Part shown: in pieces, positions 17,198-26,088 of the stretch
How the letters are laid out: every line of letters begins with the position of its first letter
Position numbering within the stretch: the first letter of the stretch is position 1
Notes under the pieces: generated by a model
What the model saw: the letters and a program-made list of their open reading frames with translations, nothing else
Databases searched by the model: none
What the model was told of the DNA's origin: nothing
From: JAZLJD01 sp045617725
Lineage (GTDB): Bacteria; Bacillota; Clostridia; Lachnospirales; Lachnospiraceae
DNA length: 35,009 bases
NCBI GenBank assembly: GCA_045617725.1
Contig: JAZLJD010000022.1
Span: 1 to 35,009 of the forward strand
Direction of reading: 5' to 3'
Position numbers and translations under genes: made by a program

Positions 17198-20100
17198 TTA
17201 CTTTTCTTTGATTCCTGCATGAATCTCCTGCAGGGAATGAACTGCGAGCTTGCCGTTCTTAACAACGGAAGCGATACCTGCAGCAGCTGCGGAAGCGGCA
17301 GCCATGGTGGTAATGTAAGGAATCTTGCACTTGATGGCAGTCTTGCGAATGTAGCTGTCATCAAATACCTTGTCCTTGCCTGCAGGCGTATTGATAACAA
17401 GCTGAATCTGACCGTTAACCATTGCATCAACGATATTCGGTCTGCCTTCCTGCATCTTGTTAATCTTCTCACAGGGGATACCGGATGCATTAATTACATC
17501 GTAGGTACGACCTGTTGCAATAATCTTAAATCCGCACTCGGCAAATGTTCTGGCAATGGATGCAACCTCGGGCTTATCCTGCGAATTGACGCTAAAGAGA
17601 ACGCTTCCCTCAAGAGGAAGGCTGGTCTTGGTAGCTTCCTGCGCCTTGTAGTATGCTTCGCCGAATACGGGTGACATACCGAGAACCTCACCGGTAGAAC
17701 GCATCTCAGGTCCCAATACAGGGTCAACTTCCGGGAACATGTTGAACGGAAGAACGGCTTCCTTTACACCGTAGTGTGAATAATGACGTTCCTTAAGCTC
17801 GGGAACCGGGGACTTACGACCCGTAAGCTCACCGGTAATAATGTCTGTTGCGATGCGAACCATGTTAATGTTACATACCTTGGAAACAAGTGGTACGGTT
17901 CTGGAAGCACGGGGATTGGCTTCGATTACATATACCTTATCATCTTCGATTGCGTACTGCATGTTCATAAGACCGCGTACGTTCATTTCAATGGCAATTT
18001 TCTTTGTATACTCTTTAATCGTAGCAAGGTTACGCTCGGAAATATGCATGGAAGGAATGATGCAAGCGGAGTCACCGGAGTGAATACCCGCAAGCTCGAT
18101 ATGCTCCATAACGGCCGGTACATATGCATGCTCGCCATCCGAAATTGCATCGGCCTCACACTCCATTGCATGCTTTAAGAATCGGTCAATCAGAATCGGT
18201 CGATCCGGGGTAACACCTACCGCAGCGTCCATGTAACCCTTTAATGCATCCTTGTCGTAAACGACTTCCATACCACGGCCGCCCAAAACAAAGGAAGGAC
18301 GAACCATAACAGGGAATCCGATACGGGTTGCAATTTCAAGTGCTTCCTCATAATTTACTGCCATTCCGGATTCCGGCATGGGAATTTCAAGTTTTTCCAT
18401 CATGGCACGGAACAAATCTCTATCCTCTGCCATATCGATTACTTCGGGAGCGGTTCCGAGTACCTTAACACCGTTCTTCTCAAGGGAATCTGCAAGGTTA
18501 AGAGGGGTCTGGCCACCGAACTGTGCGATTACGCCGAGCGGTTTTTCTTTCTCATAGATGGATAAAACATCCTCGAGCGTAAGAGGCTCAAAGTACAGCT
18601 TATCGGAAGTATCATAGTCCGTTGATACGGTCTCAGGATTACAGTTAACGATAATCGTCTCAAATCCAAGATCACGAAGAGCCATTGCAGCGTGTACGCA
18701 GCAGTAGTCAAATTCGATACCCTGGCCGATACGGTTCGGGCCACCGCCCAAAATCATAATCTTGTTCTTGTTCTCGGAAGCCTTGGAAGTATCGGTTTCA
18801 TTGTTATAGGTGGAGAAGAAGTATTCACTGTTCTCCGTACCGCTAACGGGAACGCCTTCCCAAGTTTCCTTGATACCATATTCATATCTTGCACCGCGGA
18901 TTGCATCCTCGGATACATTAAGAATCTGAGCCAAATATTTATCGGAGAAACCGTCTTTTTTGGCCTGAAGAAGTACAGCCTTCTCAGGTACACTGCCCTT
19001 CATGGTAAGTAAGGCTTCTTCTTCGGAAACGAGTTCCTTCATCTGCTCGATGAACCATTTCTTAATCTTGGTAAGTTCAAAGAGTTCATCTACCGTAGCA
19101 CCCTTACGAAGTGCCTCATACATGATGAACTGACGATTGCTTGACGGGAAACGAAGCATGCTTAAGAGCTCGTCCTTGGTCTTTAAGTTGTAATCTTTGG
19201 CGAAGCCAAGGCCGAAGCGGCCGGTCTCCAAGGAACGGATTGCCTTTTGGAAAGCTTCCTTGTAATTCTTGCCGATGGACATTACCTCACCGACAGCCTT
19301 CATCTGGGTTCCCAGCTTATCTTCTGCATTCTTAAATTTCTCGAATGCCCAACGTGCAAACTTTATTACGACATAGTCTCCGCCCGGCTTGTACTGTGCC
19401 AGATTGCCGTGCGTACCGCAGGGAATCTCGTCCAGAGTAAGTCCGCAGGCAAGCATTGCGGAAACAAGTGCAATCGGGAAACCGGTTGCCTTGCTGGCAA
19501 GTGCGGAGGAACGGGAGGTACGGGGATTAATCTCGATAACAACGATACGGTCGGAAACAGGGTCATGTGCGAACTGTACGTTCGTACCACCGATAACGGC
19601 TACGGATTCTACAATCTTGTAAGCCTGCACCTGTAATCTCTTCTGAACATCCTCGGAGATGGTAAGCATCGGAGCAGAGCAGAATGAATCACCGGTATGA
19701 ACACCGATCGGGTCGATGTTTTCAATGAAACATACGGTAATCATGTTGTTTTTGGCATCACGAACTACCTCAAGTTCCAGTTCTTCCCAACCAAGGATGG
19801 ACTCCTCAACTAGTACCTGATGAACAAGGCTGGCCTGAAGACCTCTCTTGATAACGGTAGTAAGCTCTTCCTTGTTGTAAACAAGGCCGCCGCCTGCACC
19901 GCCCATGGTATATGCGGGGCGAAGAACAACGGGATAGCCGAGGCGTTCTGCGATGGCAAGACCGTCCTCAACGGAATACGCGACGTCGCTTCTGGCCATC
20001 TCGATTCCCAGTTCATTCATGGTCTTCTTGAATTCTACACGGTCCTCGCCACGCTCAATGGCGTCTACCTGAACACCGATTACTTTTACATTGTATTTAT

Positions 20101-20425
20101 CCAGCACACCGGCTGCAGCAAGCTCGGAGCACAGATTTAAGCCGCTTTGGCCGCCCAGGTTCGGAAGCAGTGCGTCCGGGCGCTCCTTCTCAATGATCTG
20201 CTCCAGACGATCTACATTCAGAGGCTCGATGTAAGTAACATCTGCGGTCTGGGGGTCAGTCATAATGGTTGCGGGATTCGAGTTAACAAGGACTATTTCA
20301 TAGCCAAGCTTTCTGAGGGCTTTGCAGGCCTGTGTGCCCGAATAGTCAAACTCGCATGCCTGACCGATGATGATGGGACCTGAACCGATAATCAAAATCT
20401 TATTAATATCATTTCTCTTTGGCAT
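17198..20425 (-). CDS. carB: Carbamoyl-phosphate synthase large subunit
   Basis: The 1075-residue enzyme makes carbamoyl phosphate from bicarbonate, ammonia and two ATP for pyrimidine and arginine synthesis. It has the two homologous halves: the first begins KILIIGSGPIIIGQACEFDY, with an ATP-grasp fold around 130-340. The second begins KIMILGGGPNRIGQGIEFDY near residue 560, with an ATP-grasp around 680-870. A C-terminal MGS-like allosteric domain (about 935-1070) follows. The start has GGAGAG upstream. The glutaminase subunit gene carA, normally adjacent, is absent. The gene follows a PurF-like gene by 14 nt. No pyrimidine attenuator or PyrR-type leader was recognised. Confidence 0.97.
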   Translation of the reverse strand: MPKRNDINKILIIGSGPIIIGQACEFDYSGTQACKALRKLGYEIVLVNSNPATIMTDPQTADVTYIEPLNVDRLEQIIEKERPDALLPNLGGQSGLNLCSELAAAGVLDKYNVKVIGVQVDAIERGEDRVEFKKTMNELGIEMARSDVAYSVEDGLAIAERLGYPVVLRPAYTMGGAGGGLVYNKEELTTVIKRGLQASLVHQVLVEESILGWEELELEVVRDAKNNMITVCFIENIDPIGVHTGDSFCSAPMLTISEDVQKRLQVQAYKIVESVAVIGGTNVQFAHDPVSDRIVVIEINPRTSRSSALASKATGFPIALVSAMLACGLTLDEIPCGTHGNLAQYKPGGDYVVIKFARWAFEKFKNAEDKLGTQMKAVGEVMSIGKNYKEAFQKAIRSLETGRFGLGFAKDYNLKTKDELLSMLRFPSSNRQFIMYEALRKGATVDELFELTKIKKWFIEQMKELVSEEEALLTMKGSVPEKAVLLQAKKDGFSDKYLAQILNVSEDAIRGARYEYGIKETWEGVPVSGTENSEYFFSTYNNETDTSKASENKNKIMILGGGPNRIGQGIEFDYCCVHAAMALRDLGFETIIVNCNPETVSTDYDTSDKLYFEPLTLEDVLSIYEKEKPLGVIAQFGGQTPLNLADSLEKNGVKVLGTAPEVIDMAEDRDLFRAMMEKLEIPMPESGMAVNYEEALEIATRIGFPVMVRPSFVLGGRGMEVVYDKDALKGYMDAAVGVTPDRPILIDRFLKHAMECEADAISDGEHAYVPAVMEHIELAGIHSGDSACIIPSMHISERNLATIKEYTKKIAIEMNVRGLMNMQYAIEDDKVYVIEANPRASRTVPLVSKVCNINMVRIATDIITGELTGRKSPVPELKERHYSHYGVKEAVLPFNMFPEVDPVLGPEMRSTGEVLGMSPVFGEAYYKAQEATKTSLPLEGSVLFSVNSQDKPEVASIARTFAECGFKIIATGRTYDVINASGIPCEKINKMQEGRPNIVDAMVNGQIQLVINTPAGKDKVFDDSYIRKTAIKCKIPYITTMAAASAAAAGIASVVKNGKLAVHSLQEIHAGIKEK

Positions 20426-20439
20426 AACTTCTCTCTCCT

Positions 20440-21846
20440 TTATTCTTTACCGTTCCAGCAGTAAGTACAAAGCTTGCACGGATCTATTCCAACTGCCTTT
20501 GCCATGTCATCCAGGCGATTGAACTTTAAGGATGTAAAGTTCAACTGCTTGCACATGCATTCGTTCATTTCTTTATAGTTCGTACTTTCGGGATCCGAGT
20601 AGGTCTGAAGGGTTTCCTTCGTAACCTCCTCGCCCTCGCGTTCTCTGATAATTCGTCTCGTAATAAGATCCATTTCGGAAGACGATCTTGAGAAGTTTAA
20701 GTACTTGCAACCATACAAAAGCGGCGGGCAGGCCGGTCTTATATGGACTTCTTTGGCTCCGGAATCATATAAAAACTCGGTTGTTTCACGAAGCTGCGTG
20801 CCTCGTACGATGGAATCATCAATCAGAAGAAGCTTTTTGTCACGAATCAGCGCATCAACGGGAATCAACTTCATGCGTGCAATCAGGTTACGCTTCTGCT
20901 GCGTTGTAGGCATAAAAGAACGCGGCCAGGTCGGTGTATACTTGATAAACGGTCTGGCAAACGGAATACCGGATGCATTGGCATAACCGATGGCATGGGG
21001 GATTCCGGAATCCGGGACACCTGCTACGATATCCGGATTCACATCGTCGCGGCCGGCCATGAGCTTACCGCAGTTGTAACGCATCTGCTCTACGTTAACT
21101 CCTTCATAGGAAGAGGTCGGATAGCCGTAATATACCCAAAGGAAGGTACATATCTTCATGTCCTCTCCTGCCGGGTTCATTACTTCAATTCCGTAAGGGG
21201 TAATGTAGCAGATTTCTCCCGGTCCCAGTTCCTTATAATCGTGATATCCGAGATTCAGATATGCGAAACTTTCAAAAGAAGCGCAATAGCCTTCTTTCTT
21301 TTTGCCAATAACAAGCGGTGTACGACCCAGTCTGTCTCGCATTGCATAGAGACCTTCCTGAGTCATAAGAAGTATGGTTATGGAGCCGTCAACAACGGTC
21401 TGTACATACTTCATACCTTCTACAATAGAGTCCCTCTGATTAATCAGGGATGCAATGAACTCGGTTTGGTTAATCTCGCCGCCGCTCATTTCCAGAAAAT
21501 GCATGGGACTTTCTTTAAACTCTTTCTTAACCAGGGCATCCAGATTGTTTACCTTACCAACCGTTGTAATTGCATAATTACCGAGGTGCGAACGCACGAG
21601 TAACGGCTGAGGTTCACTGTCGGAAATACATCCGATGCCAAGGTGACCCGACATATCGAGAATGTCTTTTTCAAATTTTGTTCTAAACGGAGAATTTTCT
21701 ATATTGTGTATTGCTCTTATAAAGCCCTTTTCTCCGTATACGGCCATGCCACCACGTCTTGTTCCAAGATGGGAATGATAGTCGGTGCCAAAAAATAAAT
21801 CAAATACGCAATCCTCTTTGGATGCTACGCCAAAAATTCCGCCCAT
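20440..21846 (-). CDS. PurF-like phosphoribosyltransferase with degenerate glutaminase domain
   Basis: The 468-residue protein aligns end to end with amidophosphoribosyltransferase (PurF). The PRPP-binding loop LLLIDDSIVRGTQLRE is intact, and cysteines matching the Fe-S ligands remain (KICTFLW, LLYGCKY, DPCKLCTYC). The N-terminal Ntn glutaminase half is degraded. Mature PurF begins with catalytic Cys (CGxFGI), but here it is MGGIFGV. HRGQ has become TRRGG, the HVRYAT region is GIGCISD, and the HNG loop is VGK. Glutamine use is therefore unlikely; ammonia-dependent phosphoribosylamine synthesis or another role is possible. The start at 21846 has GGAG 6 nt upstream; longer in-frame starts lack support. 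It is co-transcribed with carB. The general annotation would be purF, but a canonical copy presumably exists elsewhere. Confidence 0.85.
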   Translation of the reverse strand: MGGIFGVASKEDCVFDLFFGTDYHSHLGTRRGGMAVYGEKGFIRAIHNIENSPFRTKFEKDILDMSGHLGIGCISDSEPQPLLVRSHLGNYAITTVGKVNNLDALVKKEFKESPMHFLEMSGGEINQTEFIASLINQRDSIVEGMKYVQTVVDGSITILLMTQEGLYAMRDRLGRTPLVIGKKKEGYCASFESFAYLNLGYHDYKELGPGEICYITPYGIEVMNPAGEDMKICTFLWVYYGYPTSSYEGVNVEQMRYNCGKLMAGRDDVNPDIVAGVPDSGIPHAIGYANASGIPFARPFIKYTPTWPRSFMPTTQQKRNLIARMKLIPVDALIRDKKLLLIDDSIVRGTQLRETTEFLYDSGAKEVHIRPACPPLLYGCKYLNFSRSSSEMDLITRRIIREREGEEVTKETLQTYSDPESTNYKEMNECMCKQLNFTSLKFNRLDDMAKAVGIDPCKLCTYCWNGKE

Positions 21847-21889
21847 ACTAATCTCCAAACGATTTATTTTGCAAAAAACATTCTCCATA

Positions 21890-21921
21890 AAACCCCCGGC
21901 GTGAAGCATTACCGGGGGTTT
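21890..21921 (-). terminator. Rho-independent terminator of tpiA
   Basis: A 10-bp stem (AAACCCCCGG and CCGGGGGTTT) with a 12-nt loop lies 11 nt after the tpiA stop. On the minus strand it is followed by TTTT within GGGGGTTTTATGG. Only about 43 nt separate it from the PurF-like start, and no clear promoter is seen there, so partial read-through may feed the PurF-like/carB unit. Confidence 0.75.
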
Positions 21922-21932
21922 GGAGTTTAAGA

Positions 21933-22685
21933 TTATTTATTATAATTAACGATTTTTCCGAAGTCTGCTTTTAAGGAAGCTCCGCCAATAAGGCCACCGT
22001 CAATGTCAGGCTTGGAAAGAAGCTCTGCTGCGTTTCCTGCATTCATGGAACCGCCGTACTGAATACGAACAGCCTCGGCAGTGGGAGCATCATACATCTC
22101 AGCGATGGTCTCACGAATCATCTTGCAAACCTCTTCTGCCTGGTCAGCAGTAGCGGTCTCGCCGGTACCGATAGCCCAGATAGGCTCATAAGCGATAACG
22201 AGATTCTTAACCTGATCTGCGGTAACACCGTCAAGATCCCAGGTAATCTGTCTCTTGATCCACTGAGTATAGGTTCCTGCCTTACGAAGAGCCAAAGACT
22301 CGCCGCAGCAAAGAATCGGATTTAAGCCGGCAGCGAATGCCTTCTTAACCTTCTGGTTGATGAGAATATCGTTCTCGCCGAAGATATCTCTTCTCTCGGA
22401 ATGTCCGATAATGATGTACTTAACGCCTGCATCAAGGAGCATGGGAGCGGAAATCTCGCCGGTGAAAGCACCCTTGTCTTCTACGTAGAAGTTCTCAGCG
22501 CCAACTGCAACATTGGTACCCTTAACAGCCTCTACTACAGGGATGATATCGATAGCGGGAACGCAATAAACAACATCAACATCGTTATTTACAACAAGAT
22601 CTTTTAATTCTGCACAAAGTGCAACGGCCTGGCTGGGAGTCATGTTCATCTTCCAGTTGCCTGCAATAATTTTTCTTCTAGCCAT
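21933..22685 (-). CDS. tpiA: Triosephosphate isomerase
   Basis: The 250-residue TIM-barrel enzyme interconverts dihydroxyacetone phosphate and glyceraldehyde 3-phosphate. It has substrate-binding IIAGNWKMN (Lys12), catalytic His in IIGHSERRDIF, catalytic Glu in VIAYEPIWAIGTG, and the phosphate loops IQYGGSMN and GGLIGGASLK. The start at 22685 (MARRK) has AGAGGA upstream. In-frame starts up to 22775 would overlap the end of pgk and add residues foreign to the family. It follows pgk by 19 nt. Confidence 0.98.
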   Translation of the reverse strand: MARRKIIAGNWKMNMTPSQAVALCAELKDLVVNNDVDVVYCVPAIDIIPVVEAVKGTNVAVGAENFYVEDKGAFTGEISAPMLLDAGVKYIIIGHSERRDIFGENDILINQKVKKAFAAGLNPILCCGESLALRKAGTYTQWIKRQITWDLDGVTADQVKNLVIAYEPIWAIGTGETATADQAEEVCKMIRETIAEMYDAPTAEAVRIQYGGSMNAGNAAELLSKPDIDGGLIGGASLKADFGKIVNYNK

Positions 22686-22704
22686 TTTACTATCCTCTTT
22701 CGAC

Positions 22705-23937
22705 TTATTTATCGTCAGCTGCATATACGCCGGGAAGCTCTTTGCCCTCAAGGAACTCAAGGGAAGCACCACCACCGGTGGAAATGTGGCTCATCTTGTT
22801 AGCGAAACCAAGCTGGTTGCAAGCTGCTGCACTGTCACCACCACCGATGATTGTGGTAGCATCTGCATCTGCAAGAGCCTTAGCTACTGCGATAGTACCC
22901 TTTGCAAGAGTAGGATTCTCGAATACACCCATAGGTCCGTTCCAAACAACGGTCTTGGCAGACTTGGCAGCCTCTGCGAACAGAGCCTGGGTCTTGGGTC
23001 CGATATCAAGGCCTTCCTTGTCAGCAGGGATCTTGTTGGAATCAACATACTCAACAGTGATAGGTCCATCGATGGGATCGGGGAAGCTGTCAGCTACTGC
23101 AGTATCGATAGGAAGTAATAACTTCTTACCAAGCTTCTGAGCTTTCTCAAGCATTTCCTTGCAGTAATCAAGCTTCTCATCATCAACTAAGGACTTACCG
23201 ATTTCATAGCCCTGTGCCTTTAAGAAGGTGAATGCCATACCACCACCGATGATAAGGGTATCGCACTTCTCAAGGAGGTTATTGATAACGTTTAATTTAT
23301 CTGCTACCTTAGCGCCACCGAGAATTGCTACGAAAGGACGTACAGGATTCTCTACTGCATTGCCAAGGAAATTGATTTCTTTCTGCATAAGGTAACCAAC
23401 TGCACAGTTGCCACCCTTCTTACGAACATACTCGGTAACTACGGATACGGAAGCATGTGCTCTATGGGAAGAACCGAATGCATCGCATACATAATCATCG
23501 CAAAGGTCTGCAAGTTCCTGAGCGAACTTCTCGCCGGCCTTCTGAGGCTTTGTTTCCTCTTCCATACGGAAACGGGTATTCTGAAGAAGAACTACATCGC
23601 CCTCTTTCATAGCTTCAACAGCCTTGGTAGCTGCTTCGCCGGTTACGTTGTAATCGGATACGAATACAACTTCCTTACCAAGCTGAGCGGAAAGAGCCTG
23701 GGCTACGGGAGCAAGGGATTCCTTCTCATTGGGTCCTTCTTTTACTTTGCCGAGGTGGGAGCAAAGAATAACCTTGCCGCCGTCAGCGATTAATTTCTTA
23801 ATTGTGGGGAGTGCTGCAACGATACGGGTATCATCGGTAATCTCACCATTCTTTAAGGGAACATTGAAATCACAACGAACTAATACTCTCTTGCCCTTAG
23901 CACTAAAATCATCAACGCTTTTCTTGTTTAAAGACAT
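22705..23937 (-). CDS. pgk: Phosphoglycerate kinase
   Basis: The 410-residue enzyme makes ATP from 1,3-bisphosphoglycerate. The N-terminal domain has KRVLVRCDFNVPL and SHLGKVKEGP; the middle has AILGGAKVADKL and IIGGGMAFTF. The C-terminal nucleotide site has VWNGPMGVFENP, TIIGGGDSAAA and STGGGASLEFLEGK. AGGAGG lies upstream of the start. It is the second gene of gap-pgk-tpiA, but a terminator lies between gap and pgk. Confidence 0.98.
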   Translation of the reverse strand: MSLNKKSVDDFSAKGKRVLVRCDFNVPLKNGEITDDTRIVAALPTIKKLIADGGKVILCSHLGKVKEGPNEKESLAPVAQALSAQLGKEVVFVSDYNVTGEAATKAVEAMKEGDVVLLQNTRFRMEEETKPQKAGEKFAQELADLCDDYVCDAFGSSHRAHASVSVVTEYVRKKGGNCAVGYLMQKEINFLGNAVENPVRPFVAILGGAKVADKLNVINNLLEKCDTLIIGGGMAFTFLKAQGYEIGKSLVDDEKLDYCKEMLEKAQKLGKKLLLPIDTAVADSFPDPIDGPITVEYVDSNKIPADKEGLDIGPKTQALFAEAAKSAKTVVWNGPMGVFENPTLAKGTIAVAKALADADATTIIGGGDSAAACNQLGFANKMSHISTGGGASLEFLEGKELPGVYAADDK

Positions 23938-23978
23938 ATGCTTGTCCTCCTATAATTTTTGCCATAAATAGTTTACTC

Positions 23979-24011
23979 AAAAATTGGCCCGGCCCAAACG
24001 GCCGGACCAAT
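23979..24011 (-). terminator. Terminator-like hairpin between gap and pgk
   Basis: An 11-bp stem with one internal mismatch (ATTGGTCCGGC pairing with GCCGGGCCAAT on the minus strand) is followed by five U residues. It begins 18 nt after the gap stop. As pgk and tpiA follow on the same strand without a clear promoter, it probably lets part of the transcripts through and makes gap mRNA more abundant. Confidence 0.8.
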
Positions 24012-24029
24012 CGGAGTTTAGTAAATCAA

Positions 24030-25031
24030 TTATTTCAACTCAGAGAAGTACTTAATGGTACGAACCATCTGGCTGGTGTAGCTGTTCTCGTTATCATACC
24101 AGGAAACAACCTGTACAAGGTTATCAGCGCCAACCATGGTCTGGGTAGCATCGAAGATGGAACCGAAGGTGCTTCCTACGATATCGGAGGAAACGATTTC
24201 ATCCTCATTGTAACCGAAGGACTCGGTTGCTGCTGCTTTCATAGCTGCATTGATTTCTTCCTTGGTAACGGTCTTCTCAACAGTTGCAACAAGGATGGTG
24301 GTGGAACCGGTAGGGGTAGGTACACGCTGTGCGGAACCGATTAACTTACCGTTCAGTTCAGGGATAACAAGGCCGATTGCCTTGGCAGCACCGGTAGAGT
24401 TGGGAACGATGTTGATAGCGCCTGCACGGCTTCTTCTTAAGTCACCCTTTCTCTGAGGTCCGTCAAGAATCATCTGATCACCGGTGTAAGCATGAATGGT
24501 GCTCATGATACCGGACTTGATACCAGCGAGATCGTTAAGTGCCTTAGCCATAGGTGCTAAGCAGTTGGTGGTGCAGGAAGCTGCGGAGATAATGGTATCT
24601 TCGGGCTTTAAGGTCTTGTGGTTTACATTGTAAACGATGGTAGGAAGGTCATTGCCTGCAGGTGCGGAAATTACAACCTTACGAGCGCCGGCATTGATAT
24701 GAGCCTGAGCCTTCTCTTTAGAGGTATAGAAACCGGTGCACTCAAGAACAACGTCAACCTTAAGGTCACCCCAAGGAAGGTTGTTAGCATCTGCTTCTTT
24801 ATAGATGGTGATGGTCTTGCCATCAACAGTGATAGAATCCTCGCCGGCTTCTACCTTGTGATTCTTTGCGTAATTGCCCTGAGATGAGTCATACTTTAAA
24901 AGATGAGCTAACATCTTAGGAGAGGTTAAATCGTTGATTGCTACAACTTCGTAACCTTCTGCACCAAACATCTGTCTGAATGCAAGACGGCCGATACGGC
25001 CAAAACCATTAATTGCTACTCTTACTGCCAT
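24030..25031 (-). CDS. gap: Glyceraldehyde-3-phosphate dehydrogenase
   Basis: The 333-residue NAD-dependent enzyme oxidises glyceraldehyde 3-phosphate to 1,3-bisphosphoglycerate. It has the Rossmann start VRVAINGFGRIGRLAFRQM, the active-site Cys in SAASCTTNCLAPMAK (about residue 151), the catalytic His in MSTIHAYTGDQ, and the C-terminal WYDNENSYTSQMVR. A strong AGGAGG lies 8 nt upstream of the start. The 5' leader of about 60 nt holds a perfect inverted repeat (25062-25081). It is the first gene of the gap-pgk-tpiA cluster. Confidence 0.98.
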   Translation of the reverse strand: MAVRVAINGFGRIGRLAFRQMFGAEGYEVVAINDLTSPKMLAHLLKYDSSQGNYAKNHKVEAGEDSITVDGKTITIYKEADANNLPWGDLKVDVVLECTGFYTSKEKAQAHINAGARKVVISAPAGNDLPTIVYNVNHKTLKPEDTIISAASCTTNCLAPMAKALNDLAGIKSGIMSTIHAYTGDQMILDGPQRKGDLRRSRAGAINIVPNSTGAAKAIGLVIPELNGKLIGSAQRVPTPTGSTTILVATVEKTVTKEEINAAMKAAATESFGYNEDEIVSSDIVGSTFGSIFDATQTMVGADNLVQVVSWYDNENSYTSQMVRTIKYFSELK

Positions 25032-25061
25032 TTTAGATTCCTCCTAAATGAAAATCTTTAA

Positions 25062-25081
25062 ACAACCGCTCTGACGGTTGT
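25062..25081 (-). promoter_or_regulatory. Perfect inverted repeat in the gap 5' leader
   Basis: ACAACCG and CGGTTGT are separated by 6 nt, between the probable gap promoter and its ribosome binding site. It could be a repressor operator or an mRNA-stabilising hairpin. Read on the plus strand it is followed by TTTTTT and resembles a terminator, but no plus-strand gene leads into it. Confidence 0.45.
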
Positions 25082-25102
25082 CAATTTTTTATCAGCGGTT
25101 AT

Positions 25103-25131
25103 AGTTTATCCGATAATTATTCAAAATACAA
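25103..25131 (-). promoter_or_regulatory. Candidate promoter for gap
   Basis: On the minus strand TTGTAT (25126-25131) and TAAACT (25103-25108) are spaced 17 nt. TATAAC overlapping at a slightly later position is an alternative -10. The surrounding 150 bases are very AT-rich, as expected for a highly expressed gene. Confidence 0.4.
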
Positions 25132-25198
25132 GTGCCTTTTTGGCTTTAATAAATTTTTAGTAATTTTAATGAATTTATTGCCAAAAACGACTTTTCTA

Positions 25199-25227
25199 TT
25201 GTGACTTTGACAATGTTTTCCTATAAT
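25199..25227 (+). promoter_or_regulatory. Promoter for the PHP phosphatase gene
   Basis: TTGTGA (25199-25204) and a perfect TATAAT (25222-25227) are spaced 17 nt on the plus strand. The start codon lies 30 nt further, with GGAGGT 7 nt before it. Confidence 0.65.
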
Positions 25228-25257
25228 TAGGAAAAGTTTCTAACGGAGGTACCATAT

Positions 25258-26073
25258 ATGGCTATTCTGGCAGATATGCATATGCATTCAAGTTTTTCGG
25301 GTGACAGCAAGGCTCCCATGGAGGAAATGGTTAAAGCTGCCATTCAGAAAGGCCTTTCACAGATTTGTTTTACGGAGCATTTTGATAAAGATTATTTTGA
25401 CGAGAACGGTGTTCCGACCGACATGTTTCATTTGAACGCGGATTCATATCTTTACGACCTTCTTATGATGCGTGAGCAATATGCAGGTCAGATACGGATT
25501 CTTTTTGGCGTAGAAGTGGGTGTACAGCCCCACCTCAAAAAGGATCTGACGATCTTCGTCAATGAACATGACTACGATTTCGTTCTGTCCTCAACCCATG
25601 TTGTCGACGGAAAAGACCCCTACTACCCTGCTTTTATGAATGCCTTCCCCGAAGAAGTGCGCATGAAGGTTTATCTTGAGGAGGTTCGCAAGAACCTGGA
25701 TGCCTTTAAGATTTTTGATTCCCTGGCTCATCTTGATTATGCCTGCCGGTATTTTCCGCAGGGTGCAGCGTACAATCTTAAGGAAGTGGAAGGAACGGTT
25801 GAGGAAATCCTTTCATTTCTAATAAAGCACGAGAAAGCTTTGGAAGTGAATTCGGGGGCTTTCCGCCATGGTCTTCCGACCACCAATCCACGCAGGGAAA
25901 TACTTTCCATGTACCGCGAAATGGGTGGCGAGCTCATTACGATAGGCAGTGATGCTCATAAGCCCGTTGATATTGCCTACGGTTATGAGCAGACTGCCGC
26001 ACTTTTGAAGGAACTCGGATTCAAATGCTACTATGTATATGAAAGACGCACGCCGGAAGCGTTTAGCATCTAA
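25258..26073 (+). CDS. hisJ: PHP-domain phosphatase, probably histidinol-phosphatase (HisJ type)
   Basis: The 271-residue protein has the PHP metal-binding pattern. The first HxH is in DMHMHSSFSGDS, a second site is ICFTEHFD, His is in LSSTHVVDG and in DSLAHLDYACRY, and the final motif is ITIGSDAHKPVDI. HisJ-type enzymes dephosphorylate histidinol phosphate in histidine synthesis. No other his gene is nearby, so another phosphoester substrate remains possible. It is monocistronic on the plus strand, divergent from gap, and ends 15 nt from the convergent DUF5688-like gene without a clear terminator. Confidence 0.8.
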   Translation: MAILADMHMHSSFSGDSKAPMEEMVKAAIQKGLSQICFTEHFDKDYFDENGVPTDMFHLNADSYLYDLLMMREQYAGQIRILFGVEVGVQPHLKKDLTIFVNEHDYDFVLSSTHVVDGKDPYYPAFMNAFPEEVRMKVYLEEVRKNLDAFKIFDSLAHLDYACRYFPQGAAYNLKEVEGTVEEILSFLIKHEKALEVNSGAFRHGLPTTNPRREILSMYREMGGELITIGSDAHKPVDIAYGYEQTAALLKELGFKCYYVYERRTPEAFSI

Positions 26074-26088
26074 ACCGCCTGCGAGGGC

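Noticed and set aside
20995..21603. 202-codon plus-strand frame opposite the PurF-like gene
   Set aside because: It is the antisense of a conserved protein, with no ribosome binding site or recognisable domain.
21890..21921. Pyrimidine-responsive attenuator for the PurF-like/carB unit
   Set aside because: It is placed and shaped as the tpiA terminator, and no alternative anti-terminator pairing or PyrR-type anti-anti-terminator was seen.
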